Made by a program: the position numbers and the translations under genes. From Lysinibacillus parviboronicapiens (GTDB lineage Bacteria > Bacillota > Bacilli > Bacillales_A > Planococcaceae), in NCBI RefSeq assembly GCF_003049575.1, contig NZ_PYWI01000017.1:36117-100116 (forward strand): a stretch of DNA of 64,000 nucleotides, given 5' to 3'. Shown in pieces: positions 54,118 through 63,568 of this stretch; positions within the stretch are counted from its first letter, which is position 1; each line of letters starts with the position of its first letter. The notes beneath the pieces were generated by a model. The model did no database searches. It had not been told where the DNA came from and saw only the letters and a list, made by a program, of their open reading frames with translations.

Positions 54118-55200
54118 TTGAGTACAAACAATAAAAAGCTTTTAAATGCATATCATGTTGTTTTTTTAACACAAAGTATAATGATTGGTACAGGTATTCT
54201 TTCACTCCCTCAAAAACTTAGTTCTTTAGGTTATAATCAGACGTTTATGCCACTTCTATTTGGCGTTATCGCAAGTGTGACACTTTGGCCAATGATTTGG
54301 ATTGGTTCGAAATATCCTGATGCAAATTTATATCGAATCAATGAAATTTTGTTAGGTAAATGGCTAGGAAAAACCATCAACTTTTTTTTCATCCTTCAAT
54401 TTCTTGTTTTTAGTGCTGGAATTATTAGTAATTACATGCATCTTATTCAGAGTACAGCCCTGCCAGAGCAGACTATTACCTTACCTGTGATTTGTTTTCT
54501 ATTATTACTTATTTACATTGTAAGTGGTGGCATTAAATCCATTGCCAGATTTTGTATGATGACCTTTTTTATTACGATAGGTATGATGTTTTTCACTAGT
54601 TGGGCATTTCAAAAGGGGGAGATGAGCCACTTTCTCCCTTTATTCAATTTTACTGGTGGGGAATTTTATGAAGCCATGAAGAAAGGGTATTTATCGATTC
54701 TAGGATATGAATTAATCATGTTTTACTATCCATATATAGTGCAGCAAAAAAAAGCCTATAAGCATACATTAATCGGCATTTGGATTAGCATTTTTGTTTG
54801 TTTTATTACCACGGCTATTAGTGTGATGTATTACTCAGAATGGCAATTAAAAAATATAGAATTTTCAGTACTCAACCTATTTAAAGCTGGCGAATTTTCA
54901 TTTGTTGAAAGAATCGATATTATCGGTATCACACTCTGGGTATTTTTAATATTATCCTCGGTCGCTGCCTATCTATGGTGTGCGAAAAAGGGTGTAGATT
55001 CTCTCGTAGTAAAGAATAGTAATGCTTATTTATATATACTAGCTATTATCATTTTTTTTGTTGTGAAGATGCCGTTATCACGTAATTTTCAAGATAAATT
55101 ATTTACCGCAAGTAATTATGTTGGTTATATGTTTATTATTTGGCCGTTATTATTAGTTATTCTTTATGTACTTCGAAAAAAGAAGCAGGTGCAGTCATGA
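54118..55200 (+). CDS. Spore germination receptor subunit B (GerB/APC-type permease)
   Basis: A 360-residue polytopic protein with about ten membrane helices, of the endospore germination permease family. The N-terminus AYHVVFLTQSIMIGTGILSL is the helix-1 signature that binds amino-acid-like germinants in the receptor. TTG 54118 is the start, with AGAGGTGG upstream. Its stop TGA overlaps the start of the gerC-type gene (ATGA), so the two are translationally coupled. The germinant specificity cannot be read from sequence. Confidence 0.94.
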   Translation: MSTNNKKLLNAYHVVFLTQSIMIGTGILSLPQKLSSLGYNQTFMPLLFGVIASVTLWPMIWIGSKYPDANLYRINEILLGKWLGKTINFFFILQFLVFSAGIISNYMHLIQSTALPEQTITLPVICFLLLLIYIVSGGIKSIARFCMMTFFITIGMMFFTSWAFQKGEMSHFLPLFNFTGGEFYEAMKKGYLSILGYELIMFYYPYIVQQKKAYKHTLIGIWISIFVCFITTAISVMYYSEWQLKNIEFSVLNLFKAGEFSFVERIDIIGITLWVFLILSSVAAYLWCAKKGVDSLVVKNSNAYLYILAIIIFFVVKMPLSRNFQDKLFTASNYVGYMFIIWPLLLVILYVLRKKKQVQS

Positions 55201-56309
55201 GTAGAAAATTTCTTTGCCTAACTTCTTTTGTTGTCCTTTTTCTTTTGGCAGGTTGTGCCGACAAAGAACTAAAAGTGCCATTGGAAGATGTAGGTATGGT
55301 GGGTATTATGGCTTTTGACTATATTGATGAAGATAAAACGCAATTAACTGTGGCAATTCCACAGTATTCTCCGCAAGCAGAGCAAAATACACAAATTTTC
55401 TCTGTTGCGACAGATCTTGTTTCCAATGGGATTGTTGAAATCGAAAAACTGTCAGATAAAAAAATTGTTTTCAACCAATTGCGCGTCGTTCTTGTGAATG
55501 AAGAGCTAGCACGAAACGGGGATGTTCTAAAAATCATTCAGCACTTATACAGAAATGCTGAGGTCGGTAACAAGGTGCTTATTGCGGTCGTGAAGGAACG
55601 AGGAGAAGAGATGTTAAGATATAAATATCCGGATAAACCGAATATCAATTTTTACTTAAATGACTTGTTGGAACCAAGCATTAACACGGCGTTTAACCCA
55701 AATACGAATATTCATGATTTTATGTATGAAATCACAAATCCGGTCTTGGATCCAATTCTCCCGTTTATTGATAAAAATAATGATAAAATTGAGATTAAAG
55801 GGGTAGCTGTGTTCAAAGGAAATAATATGTTTGATACGATAAAGCCAGAAGAGGCGTTGTTGATTCAGGCCATTAAAGGTAGAAAAAACTTAGCTCCGTT
55901 GGATATCAATATGAATCAAGGGCATGGCAAAGAAAGATTGATGATGGACTTAATAGAAAACAGTGTAAAAATTAAAAGCAATAAGAATATAGATACGCCT
56001 AAGCTCACGATTAAGCTAAAGATTAAAGGGACGCTGAGCGAGTACAAAGGAGAACGAGAAAATAAGTTAAATACCACGGATAGCTTAGCGGTTTTAGAGG
56101 ATGATGTAAATAAAGAGCTTGAAGAGGACATTAAAAAGTTTTTTGCTAAGCTGAATGACATGAAAGTGGACCCTAGTGGGTTAAGTGAATATTTCAGAAT
56201 GTATCACCATGGAAAATGGAAGAAAGAGATGACTAGAGAAATTATAAGCAAATTAGAGGTAGATGTGGAAGTGAATACGTCCATTATTAGTACAGGAACG
56301 TTACGATAA
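55197..56309 (+). CDS. Spore germination receptor subunit C (Ger(x)C lipoprotein)
   Basis: The 370-residue lipoprotein starts at ATG 55197, overlapping the end of the B subunit by four bases. The signal peptide ends in LLAGC (Cys20). The mature part has the Ger(x)C domains with SRKF...VPLEDVGMVGIMAFDY, SDKKIVFNQLRVVLVNEELA and a C-terminal stretch (KKFFAKLNDMKVDPSGLSEY). It anchors on the outer face of the spore inner membrane and completes the receptor. All three subunits look intact. Confidence 0.93.
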   Translation: MSRKFLCLTSFVVLFLLAGCADKELKVPLEDVGMVGIMAFDYIDEDKTQLTVAIPQYSPQAEQNTQIFSVATDLVSNGIVEIEKLSDKKIVFNQLRVVLVNEELARNGDVLKIIQHLYRNAEVGNKVLIAVVKERGEEMLRYKYPDKPNINFYLNDLLEPSINTAFNPNTNIHDFMYEITNPVLDPILPFIDKNNDKIEIKGVAVFKGNNMFDTIKPEEALLIQAIKGRKNLAPLDINMNQGHGKERLMMDLIENSVKIKSNKNIDTPKLTIKLKIKGTLSEYKGERENKLNTTDSLAVLEDDVNKELEEDIKKFFAKLNDMKVDPSGLSEYFRMYHHGKWKKEMTREIISKLEVDVEVNTSIISTGTLR

Positions 56310-56404
56310 GGCAATTAACAAAGTGTCCAGGCGACTGTTTGGTCTGAGTTCGATAGGGATAAGAACGCAGGCCTTTTACATGTCCTTTTCACATTGTCTT
56401 ATCG

Positions 56405-56785
56405 TTAAAGCAAGGTTAACCAATATATATGGAGACCGAATACGCCTAAGTAAATGATTAATAACCCAGTTAAACACATGGAGAAGAGATTTTTGAATCG
56501 TTCACCGCTCTTTCGATAAACCAAATAGGAAAGTGCAGTAATGGAATACGACAGCATAATTTTCACTACTAAAAACAATGTGGGGCTAAGAACCCACAAT
56601 ACATCCATGATTGGATTTAATTCTTCAATTTTATTTAGCATTAGCCCATAATGTGTAGCAAAACCATCAAAAATATTCAATATCGCTATGAGCAGGCCAA
56701 GGAACAGAATATTGCATTTAAAGATAATAATCACGCCTTTGCAAATGGGAGTAATAGTAGAATAGCCATTTTGGACGTGATTCAT
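56405..56785 (-). CDS. DUF5658-type small membrane protein
   Basis: A 126-residue protein with three or four hydrophobic helices. ILNIFDGFATHYGLMLNKIE followed by ELNPIMDVLW matches the D..T.....G..E.NP.M signature of DUF5658 proteins. The function is unknown. It lies convergent to the germination operon. The annotated ATG at 56785 has no good ribosome site, so the true start could be a little downstream. Confidence 0.75.
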   Translation of the reverse strand: MNHVQNGYSTITPICKGVIIIFKCNILFLGLLIAILNIFDGFATHYGLMLNKIEELNPIMDVLWVLSPTLFLVVKIMLSYSITALSYLVYRKSGERFKNLFSMCLTGLLIIYLGVFGLHIYWLTLL

Positions 56786-56860
56786 AAAAAAGACAGTCGT
56801 TTTTTTAAAACATAGAGAAACGGGAAGGCTATACAGCTATAAAATCAACCAACATATTGT

Positions 56861-56908
56861 AAAGGCAATTTATCATTCTTAGTAGCGTGACAAATTGCCT
56901 TTTTTTGT
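56861..56908. terminator. Hairpin between two minus-strand genes
   Basis: AAAGGCAATTT and AAATTGCCTTT form an 11-bp stem; the T-run is on the plus strand. It lies just beyond the stop of the laccase-domain gene (56954) and probably acts in both directions. Confidence 0.65.
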
Positions 56909-56953
56909 GCGATGAGTATGCTTTCAAAGCTTATAGGTGTTACTTTTGGTTTG

Positions 56954-57715
56954 CTATGTTTTTTGCATAATAAAGCTTAAATGTCTTCCTGCTTGTTTGT
57001 CTTGGCGATAGGAAAAGCCATCTGCGTTAACATACGTACAGGTTGGATCAATTGTAATGTGCGTGGTCGGAATCCCCGCTAGTTCACACTGTTTTTTCAC
57101 CGTTAGTTGATTATCAATGTGGTATTTATTAGTTTGTGCATTGTAATACATAAATTCTTCTGCATAGCCGAGGTTCTTAAATTTCTCATATACATCCACA
57201 TCCACCTCGAATTTCTGCTGGCTGAGTGCCATGCCAATTTGTACATGAAAATCTTGTGGTAGGCATTGCTCCTGTTGAATTAAGTGCTGAAACAGTTGTA
57301 ATGTTATTTCCTTGACCGTTCCTTGCCAACCAGAATGAATAACCCCGACAAGGCCCTTCACCTCATTATAGAAAATTACGGGTACACAATCGGCCGTAAA
57401 ACTGCAAAGTAACAGATTCGGCTCGAATGTATAGAGAGCATCGGTATTGGCTATGGCTGTATCATTTTGTAAAGCTCCTCGCCCTTTATCGATAGCTGTG
57501 ACCCGCTGGAAATTTGCGCTATGTGTTTGCTCGGTACAGATAAAATCATGCAGGTCGCAATGCAATGTCGCTGCTAACTTCATTCGATTCTTAAGCACAT
57601 CATCTGTACTTTTGCAGACATGTAGTGCCATATTGTTTTGTTCTTGCTGCGTAGCATCCTTCAAGGTAGTTCCTGCTATGAATTTCTCGTTGTCGAAATA
57701 AATTTTAGTTGTCAT
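56954..57715 (-). CDS. YlmD/YfiH-type multicopper-oxidase-like protein (purine nucleoside phosphorylase family)
   Basis: The 253-residue protein starts at ATG 57715, set by GGGGTGAAG. It shows the conserved metal-site motifs of the family: TEQTHSANFQRV, LLCSFTADCVPVIFYN with its Cys, and IHSGWQGTVKEI with its His. Members called laccase-domain proteins have been shown to act on purine nucleosides (adenosine deaminase, phosphorylase) rather than phenols. In Bacillus ylmD lies in the division cluster, but here it stands alone next to unrelated genes, suggesting a second copy. Confidence 0.92.
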   Translation of the reverse strand: MTTKIYFDNEKFIAGTTLKDATQQEQNNMALHVCKSTDDVLKNRMKLAATLHCDLHDFICTEQTHSANFQRVTAIDKGRGALQNDTAIANTDALYTFEPNLLLCSFTADCVPVIFYNEVKGLVGVIHSGWQGTVKEITLQLFQHLIQQEQCLPQDFHVQIGMALSQQKFEVDVDVYEKFKNLGYAEEFMYYNAQTNKYHIDNQLTVKKQCELAGIPTTHITIDPTCTYVNADGFSYRQDKQAGRHLSFIMQKT

Positions 57716-57948
57716 ATCTTCACCCCGTCTTACTATATATGATTGAATTGCCAAAGTATAGCTTATGCTATGGACGATTTTTTTTCTTAGGTTTGCATAC
57801 TATATAGAAAAAACAGGTGCAACAATTTCTACAATTGGCGCCTACAATTAAAAATGGAACGACTTGAAAAAGACATAATTGATAATTTTCTGGTCATATA
57901 GTATCCAAGAAGACATTGTTTTTAAATATGTAACAAGGGAGCGTGTAT

Positions 57949-58584
57949 ATGAATCAGCATTACTTTCTATTGATTTGCCAATTAGGCATGGGGCTATTTT
58001 GGATTATTACATACATACTCATTATAAAACGTGGCTTTCAAGATAAGAAATATGGCATGCCGATGGTTGCGCTTTGTGCGAATATATCGTGGGAATTCAT
58101 CTTTACCTTTATTTATCCGCAAAATGATTTACAAAAAATCATTACTTTTCTGTGGTTTTTACTCGACATGGTTATTTTGCTACAGTATTTAAAATATGGT
58201 CCTAAGGAATATAAAAAAATCATGTCCCCAAAACTTTTTTATGCGTCTTTCCTGATCACACTGAGTGTAAGCTTTCTAATTATCCTAGTAATGACACAGG
58301 AACTAAATGATATAGAAGGGAAATACGCCGCATTTTCGCAAAATCTGATGATGTCTGGGTTGTTTATCTCGTTATTATTTTGGAGAGGGAACACTGACGG
58401 TCAATCAATGTTCATTGCTGTTTGTAAAATGATTGGGACCTTGTTTGCTTCTGTGGCGTTCTTTATCTATTTTAGAACGCCATTGATAACCATTATGTCA
58501 ATCGCTACATTTATCTTTGATTGGCTCTATATTGTTTTGCTCTATAGGGTTTATCGTAGAAAGATAAATTTTAGAAGAGGCTAA
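57949..58584 (+). CDS. Polytopic membrane protein resembling Pyr4-type transmembrane terpene cyclases
   Basis: The 211-residue protein (ATG 57949, AAGGGAGCG upstream) has seven predicted membrane helices over nearly its whole length. ALCANISWEFIFTFIYP holds the N...WEF motif and the last helix has FDWLYIVLLYRVY. In fungal Pyr4-type cyclases a Glu in the second helix and an Asp in the last are catalytic, and this topology and spacing match. I infer the relationship; no prenyltransferase or terpene gene is adjacent. It could also be an unrelated membrane protein. Confidence 0.6.
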   Translation: MNQHYFLLICQLGMGLFWIITYILIIKRGFQDKKYGMPMVALCANISWEFIFTFIYPQNDLQKIITFLWFLLDMVILLQYLKYGPKEYKKIMSPKLFYASFLITLSVSFLIILVMTQELNDIEGKYAAFSQNLMMSGLFISLLFWRGNTDGQSMFIAVCKMIGTLFASVAFFIYFRTPLITIMSIATFIFDWLYIVLLYRVYRRKINFRRG

Positions 58585-59067
58585 TTATTTATTTTGGCTG
58601 GTGACGGCAGATAATTAATGGCCCATTCGTTGCCGATGAACCAGGTGAACTAACAGTATGAAAATCACGCTTCTATTCATTGAGTGTGATTTTTTTTATT
58701 TTTCGATAAACGCCCACCACCACTTGGGATGCCAACGAGTCAGCTAAGGGGACTGATCAACTACCGTAAAGTTCGATTAGTTCATCTAACAATCGGTAAT
58801 ATCAATAATTGAAATTTAATGTATTGTTATATTTTCAGCATGAAAACTAGTAGGTTGCTAAAAAGGTTTATGGTAATTTATTCCTATTACAAATAGATTG
58901 CGAAATTATTACTAAGTAAAACAGTCAAAAAAGCGCTATGAAAGGCATCTTGCATCCCAATGTGCGTCTTGTCATACAATTGTAAAAATCCTTCCATATA
59001 TTTAGTGATGAATAATTCTTTGAAACTATTTACCATGAATATAGAGCAATCAGGAAGGAATGATTTG
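58585..59067. other. Gap between the membrane protein and the CAP gene
   Basis: Contains a terminator at 58661-58700. A TGAATA near 59009 and CATGAATA near 59034 are 18 bases apart and recall late-sporulation (sigma-G-like) promoters, but match poorly. No gene seen. Confidence 0.4.
58661..58700 (+). terminator. Terminator of the membrane-protein gene
   Basis: AAAATCACGCT pairs with GAGTGTGATTTT (with one bulge and G-U), followed by a T-run. Confidence 0.8.
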
Positions 59068-59676
59068 ATGTTTAAAAAAGTAAAAAAAGTGGCAATGGCC
59101 TCAGTATTATCAGTATCTTTATTAGTACCAATTAGCGCAATGGCAGCCGATTCATATACAGTAGTATCAGGAGATACTCTTTGGCAAATTGCCGTGAAAA
59201 ACCAAACAGGTGTACAGGAGCTAATTGATGCGAATCCACAACTGGCAAATCCAGATCAAATTAACCCAGGACAAAAAATTAATATTCCAACAAAAGAGCA
59301 AGCAACGGTAGAACAAGAAGTTGTTAAACTTGTCAATGCTGAACGCGAAAAAGCGGGTCTATCACCGATGAAAGAGGATTGGGAGCTTTCAAGAGTAGCG
59401 CAATACAAGTCGCAAGATATGCTAGACAAAAAATACTTTGACCACACAAGTCCTACTTATGGTACACCATTCACTATGATGAAAAACTTTGGTATTACGT
59501 ATAAATCTGCAGGTGAAAATATTGCCAAAGGTCAACGCTCAGCAGCAGAAGTTGTGACAGCATGGATGAATAGCGAAGGACATCGAGCGAATATTATGAG
59601 TAAAAACTTTACACATATTGGTGTAGGGTATGTTGCAGAAGGTAACTACTGGACACAAATGTTTGTGCAAAAATAA
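59068..59676 (+). CDS. Secreted LysM and CAP-domain protein
   Basis: From ATG 59068, with GGAAGG in front, the product has 202 residues: a signal peptide cleaved after AMA (27), a LysM domain for peptidoglycan binding (30-74, YTVVSGDTLWQIAVKNQTGV) and a CAP/SCP domain (82-200) with LVNAEREKAGLSPM, YFDHTSPTYG, GENIAKG and GHRANIMS. It resembles YkwD-like proteins of sporeformers, which bind the cell wall or spore cortex; the CAP domain's activity in bacteria is mostly unknown. Single-gene unit with a strong terminator. Confidence 0.95.
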   Translation: MFKKVKKVAMASVLSVSLLVPISAMAADSYTVVSGDTLWQIAVKNQTGVQELIDANPQLANPDQINPGQKINIPTKEQATVEQEVVKLVNAEREKAGLSPMKEDWELSRVAQYKSQDMLDKKYFDHTSPTYGTPFTMMKNFGITYKSAGENIAKGQRSAAEVVTAWMNSEGHRANIMSKNFTHIGVGYVAEGNYWTQMFVQK

Positions 59677-59679
59677 TAG

Positions 59680-59731
59680 AACAAGGGCTGTTCCACTGTC
59701 AGTATATACTGATAGTGAAACAGCCCTTGTT
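59680..59731 (+). terminator. Strong terminator of the LysM-CAP gene
   Basis: AACAAGGGCTGTT and AACAGCCCTTGTT are perfect 13-bp arms, extended by CACT/AGTG and TCAGTATA/TATACTGA inside. Confidence 0.9.
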
Positions 59732-59989
59732 CATTTTAGAAACGCAATTGAGTGATAGCTCACAATCCTATCATCGCCAAACAACTGATTTACCGAAACA
59801 TACCTGTTTGGAATGTACAGAAAACGTATTTCAGCTCTAACTAGATTGCGATAGCTTGAGTATAACGACAACTTTGGTGCACTGTGCTAATAACACGAGG
59901 ACAGGTTGTAGCATTTACATATAACGAGCGTCATTTTAACGGAGCATCTCATTGTGAAAGTAGCAACGTCCAAGTACTTTGTTCATGTT
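59732..59989. other. Gap before the LuxR-type pseudogene
   Basis: Short inverted segments only; no gene or strong signal seen. Confidence 0.4.
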
Positions 59990-60600
59990 TCACTGGATTT
60001 TATTTTTCTTTATAAGAATTGCCTTTGCTCTTGAATTGATATCGAGTTTACTATAAATGGTTGATAAGTAAACACGGACTGTCCCCTCTGATAAATTCAG
60101 CCTTTGCGCGATTTCACGGTTCGTTTCACCGTCAGCTAATAAATCAAACACTTCTTGTTCACGTGGTGTTGTCAATGGTCTAATTCACTGCTACCTGTGT
60201 CCTCGACTTGCAGATGCTACAAATAATGCAGTGAAAGAGGTTGCCATTTGGTCATTCGATTATCTTGTAACATTTTAAAATAGCTGTTTAAAAGAGGCTG
60301 AATCTCTTTTTCATCTAAAAAGGTCCGAATATAATAATAGGGTGCTCCTTGTGCCAATGCTTCATGTAAAATATCTAATGCCAAATCGGTGTTGCCAAGT
60401 TTAAGATGACATAGTGTCTCAAGAACAGTTGCTTCAATAATAGTGGCAATTTGTGTATCCTGTTGTGCCTTTGTTTTTACTTGAATAACAAATTGTTAAG
60501 GCATCTTCATGTTGTTCCTTCAATAATAATAATCGTGCGTAAACGAGCCTCCAAAAGGGCTGTTTTGTTTTCGTAGCCTGTAACGCCATATCGGCATTCA
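59990..60600 (-). pseudogene. Remnant of a MalT-like LuxR-family regulator
   Basis: The C-terminal 61 codons are an intact LuxR HTH (PREQEVFDLLADGETNREIA then QRLNLSEGTVRVYLSTIYSK). Upstream on the same strand, in shifting frames, are typical MalT-type repeats: MNADMALQATKTKQPFWRLV, VEATVLETLCHLKLGNTDLA and LNSYFKMLQDNRMTKWQPLS. At least three frame changes or stops break it, and the N-terminal ATPase is gone. In the parent these proteins are ~850-residue STAND regulators. Confidence 0.8.
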
Positions 60601-60812
60601 TGCTATCACCTGCTAATACTCAGCAAGCAGGCATTGTGGCCGGGTCAAATGGTGCATTTAATCCAAATGCCAATATAACACGTGCACAGTTGGCGAAAAT
60701 ACTAGTACGTGCATTTGGGATAACACCAAATGGAACGAGTACCTTCCAAAACGTTCCAATTACGCATTGGAGTCATGATTACATTGCCGCACTTGCAGAT
60801 GCGTCAATATAG
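60600..60812 (+). pseudogene. S-layer homology (SLH) domain fragment
   Basis: Seventy codons read AGIVAGSNGAFNPNANITRA, QLAKILVRAFGI and HWSHDYIAALADASI, one SLH repeat that anchors proteins to pyruvylated secondary wall polymer. There is no signal peptide or ribosome site, and the frame begins inside a domain, so this is a broken piece. It is joined to the MalT-like relic on the opposite strand at about 60600-60620, apparently by a deletion junction. Confidence 0.75.
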
Positions 60813-61011
60813 TATGAAAATAACGAACGTTTAAAATATTGCGATTCCTATACGATTGCGGTTACTTGTTCTTGAAGCATTAGAAAGTGAACAAGCCGAA
60901 AGAATGCAATATAGGTAAATATAAATAAAAATCACTGAAAATAAACACACTACTATCAATACATGAATAAGATGTCTCTGTAGAAGTACCGTAGAGGTAG
61001 GTGTTTAGAAC

Positions 61012-61992
61012 GTGAAAAGAAAGTGGATAGCTACAATGTGCCTTGTATGTGTCATTGGTTTGGCGGGTTGTCAGGGGAAATCGGAGAAAGAAAAAGAATT
61101 ACAGCAACAACTCGATGGCTTACAGGAGCCAGTTACTGCCGAGCAAAAGGAAACACAAGAAACAGCGCCTGTAGTCGTAAATATTGTTGACCCCAATACA
61201 ATGGATATCATACAAACCTTATCACCGAAAGATTTAGGTTATGAGGAAGATGTTGCAACGTATAAAAAGAAGATTGAACAACTAGCGAAAGAGCTTGCAA
61301 GAGGGACTGAGACAGAAGCGGGCTATGATAAGCGAATGGTACTCGATCGAATTGGTGCTAATGGTCACATCATTAAAGGAAATCCACAGGTGCTTTTGAA
61401 GGAAAGTGAATTGGTGGAAAAGGTAATGGCTGTATCAGCAAGCGGCGGAAATGTGGAAATGCCGCTATATATTTCGGAAAGTGGATATTATCTAGCGGAT
61501 ATTCCTTATTTAGAAGATGTAGTTGTTGCATCCTTTACCACGTACTTCAATTCCTCAGATGTAGGTAGGAACAAGAATATTGAACTTTCTGCAAAGGCCA
61601 TAAATAATGTCATTGTTGGCAGTGGCGATTACTTCTCCTTTAATACGGTGGTCGGTCCAAGAGACGAAGCAAATGGCTATCAACCTGCACCTGAAATCAT
61701 CAATAAGAAAGTGGTTATGGGTATTGGAGGAGGCATTTGCCAAACATCCTCGACGCTTTTTAATGCGGTTGATCAAATTCCAGTAAAATTTGTAGAACGA
61801 CATCATCATTCCTTAGATATAGGGTATGTACCAAAAGGAAGAGATGCTACTGTGTCCTATGGAGGATTAGATTTCCGGTTTCAAAACACCAGTGATGTGC
61901 CGTTTTTAATCACAACGCTCTATGGGAAAGATTTTCTTACGGTGGAAGTTAGAACCTCGCAGAAATATGAAGAATTTTTGAAAAATCCTTAG
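61012..61992 (+). CDS. VanW-family lipoprotein
   Basis: The 326-residue protein (GTG 61012, AGGTAGG upstream) has a signal peptide ending in GLAGC (Cys20), a charged helical linker, and a VanW domain (about 165-295) with YFSFNTVVGPRDEANGYQPA, GGGICQTSSTLFNA and HHHSLDIGYVPKGRDATVSY. VanW proteins occur in vancomycin-resistance clusters and elsewhere and are linked to the cell wall, but have no proven activity. No other van genes are near, so resistance is not implied. The usual G5 or YoaR-type neighbours are absent. Confidence 0.93.
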   Translation: MKRKWIATMCLVCVIGLAGCQGKSEKEKELQQQLDGLQEPVTAEQKETQETAPVVVNIVDPNTMDIIQTLSPKDLGYEEDVATYKKKIEQLAKELARGTETEAGYDKRMVLDRIGANGHIIKGNPQVLLKESELVEKVMAVSASGGNVEMPLYISESGYYLADIPYLEDVVVASFTTYFNSSDVGRNKNIELSAKAINNVIVGSGDYFSFNTVVGPRDEANGYQPAPEIINKKVVMGIGGGICQTSSTLFNAVDQIPVKFVERHHHSLDIGYVPKGRDATVSYGGLDFRFQNTSDVPFLITTLYGKDFLTVEVRTSQKYEEFLKNP

Positions 61993-62253
61993 TTGCTGGT
62001 GGAAGACACTGTACTCTGTAAGATTAAGTAAAGGTAATTGTACATTATGTCTTATTCAATAGTGTTTCTTTTATAATGTTACACATTAAAAGAAAATGCA
62101 CATTACTAAATGCAAATTTTAGTAATGTGCATTTTTATTTACATTAACTTTCTCATGTACATTTGTTAAAAGGTTAAACACTTTACAAGGTTTAAGAAAA
62201 AAATTAATATAGGAACATACGTTCTTTTAAGGGGGGATAATAATTGTATTGGT
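61993..62253. other. Gap before the Tn554-like remnant
   Basis: AT-rich, with a terminator-like hairpin AATGCACATTA...AATGTGCATTTTTATTT at 62094-62140. No gene. Confidence 0.5.
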
Positions 62254-62771
62254 TTGAGTATTGTCCGAAGCATGTTGAAAAGTAAATATCAGTTATTTGT
62301 ATTTAAAGATAACCAGCCCTTTATTCCTTTGACAGATTATTATCATGATTGTTTAGGGAGAATTGATAAAAGCTCTGCAATATCATATTTGAATTGTCTA
62401 CTTCCCTTTTTTAAATGGTTAGAGGAAGAAAGTAATTATCAAGGAAACAATGTGCAATGGAATGATTCAGAAGAAAAAATACGTGTTGTGGGTGAAGATT
62501 ATTTGTTGCATGAAATGAAGTGTAAAATTCGTGATAAAGATACCTTTCGGTTTGTAAATCTAACTAACAAAAGTCCAAACACAATTAGTCGATTTTTATC
62601 AGCATTAAAATCATTTTATAAGTCAATGATACGGTTAAAACAGGTAATCCATTAATAGATGGTCAGGCTTTCCTACATAGCTACAAAGAGGAGATAAAGG
62701 GTGTTCGAGAAGATAAGCCAAGAATGCCTTCAATTGCAGGTACTAATCAAGCGGTACAGAGAGGAACGTAA
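62254..62771 (+). pseudogene. Tyrosine recombinase remnant of Tn554 type
   Basis: The first 133 codons give an N-terminal SAM-like DNA-binding domain (DYYHDCLGRIDKSSAISYLN, then SPNTISRFLSALKSFYKSM). After a frame change at about 62640 a second piece continues NPLIDGQAFLHSYKEEIKGV ... KPRMPSIAG to a stop at 62769. The catalytic domain (R, HxxR, Y) that should follow is absent. The KPRMPSIAGT stretch is typical of Tn554-like TnpA/TnpB recombinases. Confidence 0.7.
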
Positions 62772-62773
62772 CT

Positions 62774-63244
62774 ATGAACCAATCATTAGAACGAATCCAT
62801 TCAGATAAACGTCAGTGGCTTGATAAAGTACATCAACAACGTAAGGAACATTCTGTTTCTATTGGCAAACAAACCATTGATTTTCTTGTAGAACAAGGGA
62901 TTCCAGTAACCTATCATAATATTTGGGGCATTCAAAAGCATTTGATGATAAAGAGAAAGGTATTCACATAAATACTATTAAACGAAATGAAGAACTATAT
63001 GAGTATTACAAACAGCATAGTAGAACTTATAAAGTAAAGAATGCTCGTAAAAAGCCAGAGAAGCCTTCTACATTTGATGAATCTACTTTAAGAAGGAATC
63101 TCCCCTGAAAGAGAATTAACAAACGTTAGAAAGAAGTACATGCGGCTTTCTAAGGAGGAATTAGTTAAACGTTTGATTGAAGTAGAACAATATGTTGAGA
63201 ATCAACAACGTTGGGTTGGTAATCAATTCGAAAGGTTTAAATAA
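62774..63244 (+). pseudogene. Tn554 TnpC-like (DUF6262) protein, two frameshifts
   Basis: Starting ATG 62774 (GAGAGGAACG before it), frame 1 reads RIHSDKRQWLDKVHQQRKEH and GIPVTYHNIWGIQKHL; frame 2 from about 62940 continues INTIKRNEELYEYYKQHSRT; frame 3 from about 63095 ends EELVKRLIEVEQYVENQQRW ... FERFK. The order and style match TnpC, the small accessory protein that follows the recombinases in Tn554. The restored length is about 155 residues. Confidence 0.7.
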
Positions 63245-63261
63245 AAAAAGGATGGCTGTAT

Positions 63262-63387
63262 TACTGCACCCCATAAGTTAGAGTAAAAACTAATTTTTGG
63301 GGTGATTTTTTTATGACAAAATATAGTGAAGAATTTAAATTAATGGTGGTTCAAAATTATTTAAGTGTGGTTTTTAATAAAGATTGA
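63262..63387 (+). mobile_element. Left end and truncated orfA of an IS3-family element
   Basis: TGCACCCCATAAGTTAGAG and its complement-like TTTTTGGGGTGA form the IS150-type end, followed by ATG 63313 and MTKYSEEFKLMVVQNYLS, the start of an orfA HTH, before the frame runs into unrelated codons and stops at 63385. Only the first 18 codons match. Confidence 0.7.
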
Positions 63388-63568
63388 TAAATAAATGCAT
63401 TGAAATTCAGGTTCTACTTATTCAGCAATCGGGCCATATTATTGAATAACATTTTTTAAAGATATGTTATTAAAAACGACGCTTTGGGAAGCTTTTTAAA
63501 GGAACACTATACATTGATAGCGAAATATTAATCATAGGAATAAAAGCGACTAAAGGATTGGTGATACT
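63388..63568. other. Gap after the IS3 left-end remnant
   Basis: AT-rich, no gene. It ends in the AAAGGATTGGTG ribosome-site region of the next gene. Confidence 0.4.

Noticed and set aside
61012..61992. Vancomycin-resistance determinant
   Set aside because: VanW-domain proteins are widespread; no vanA/vanH/vanX-type ligase genes are near.
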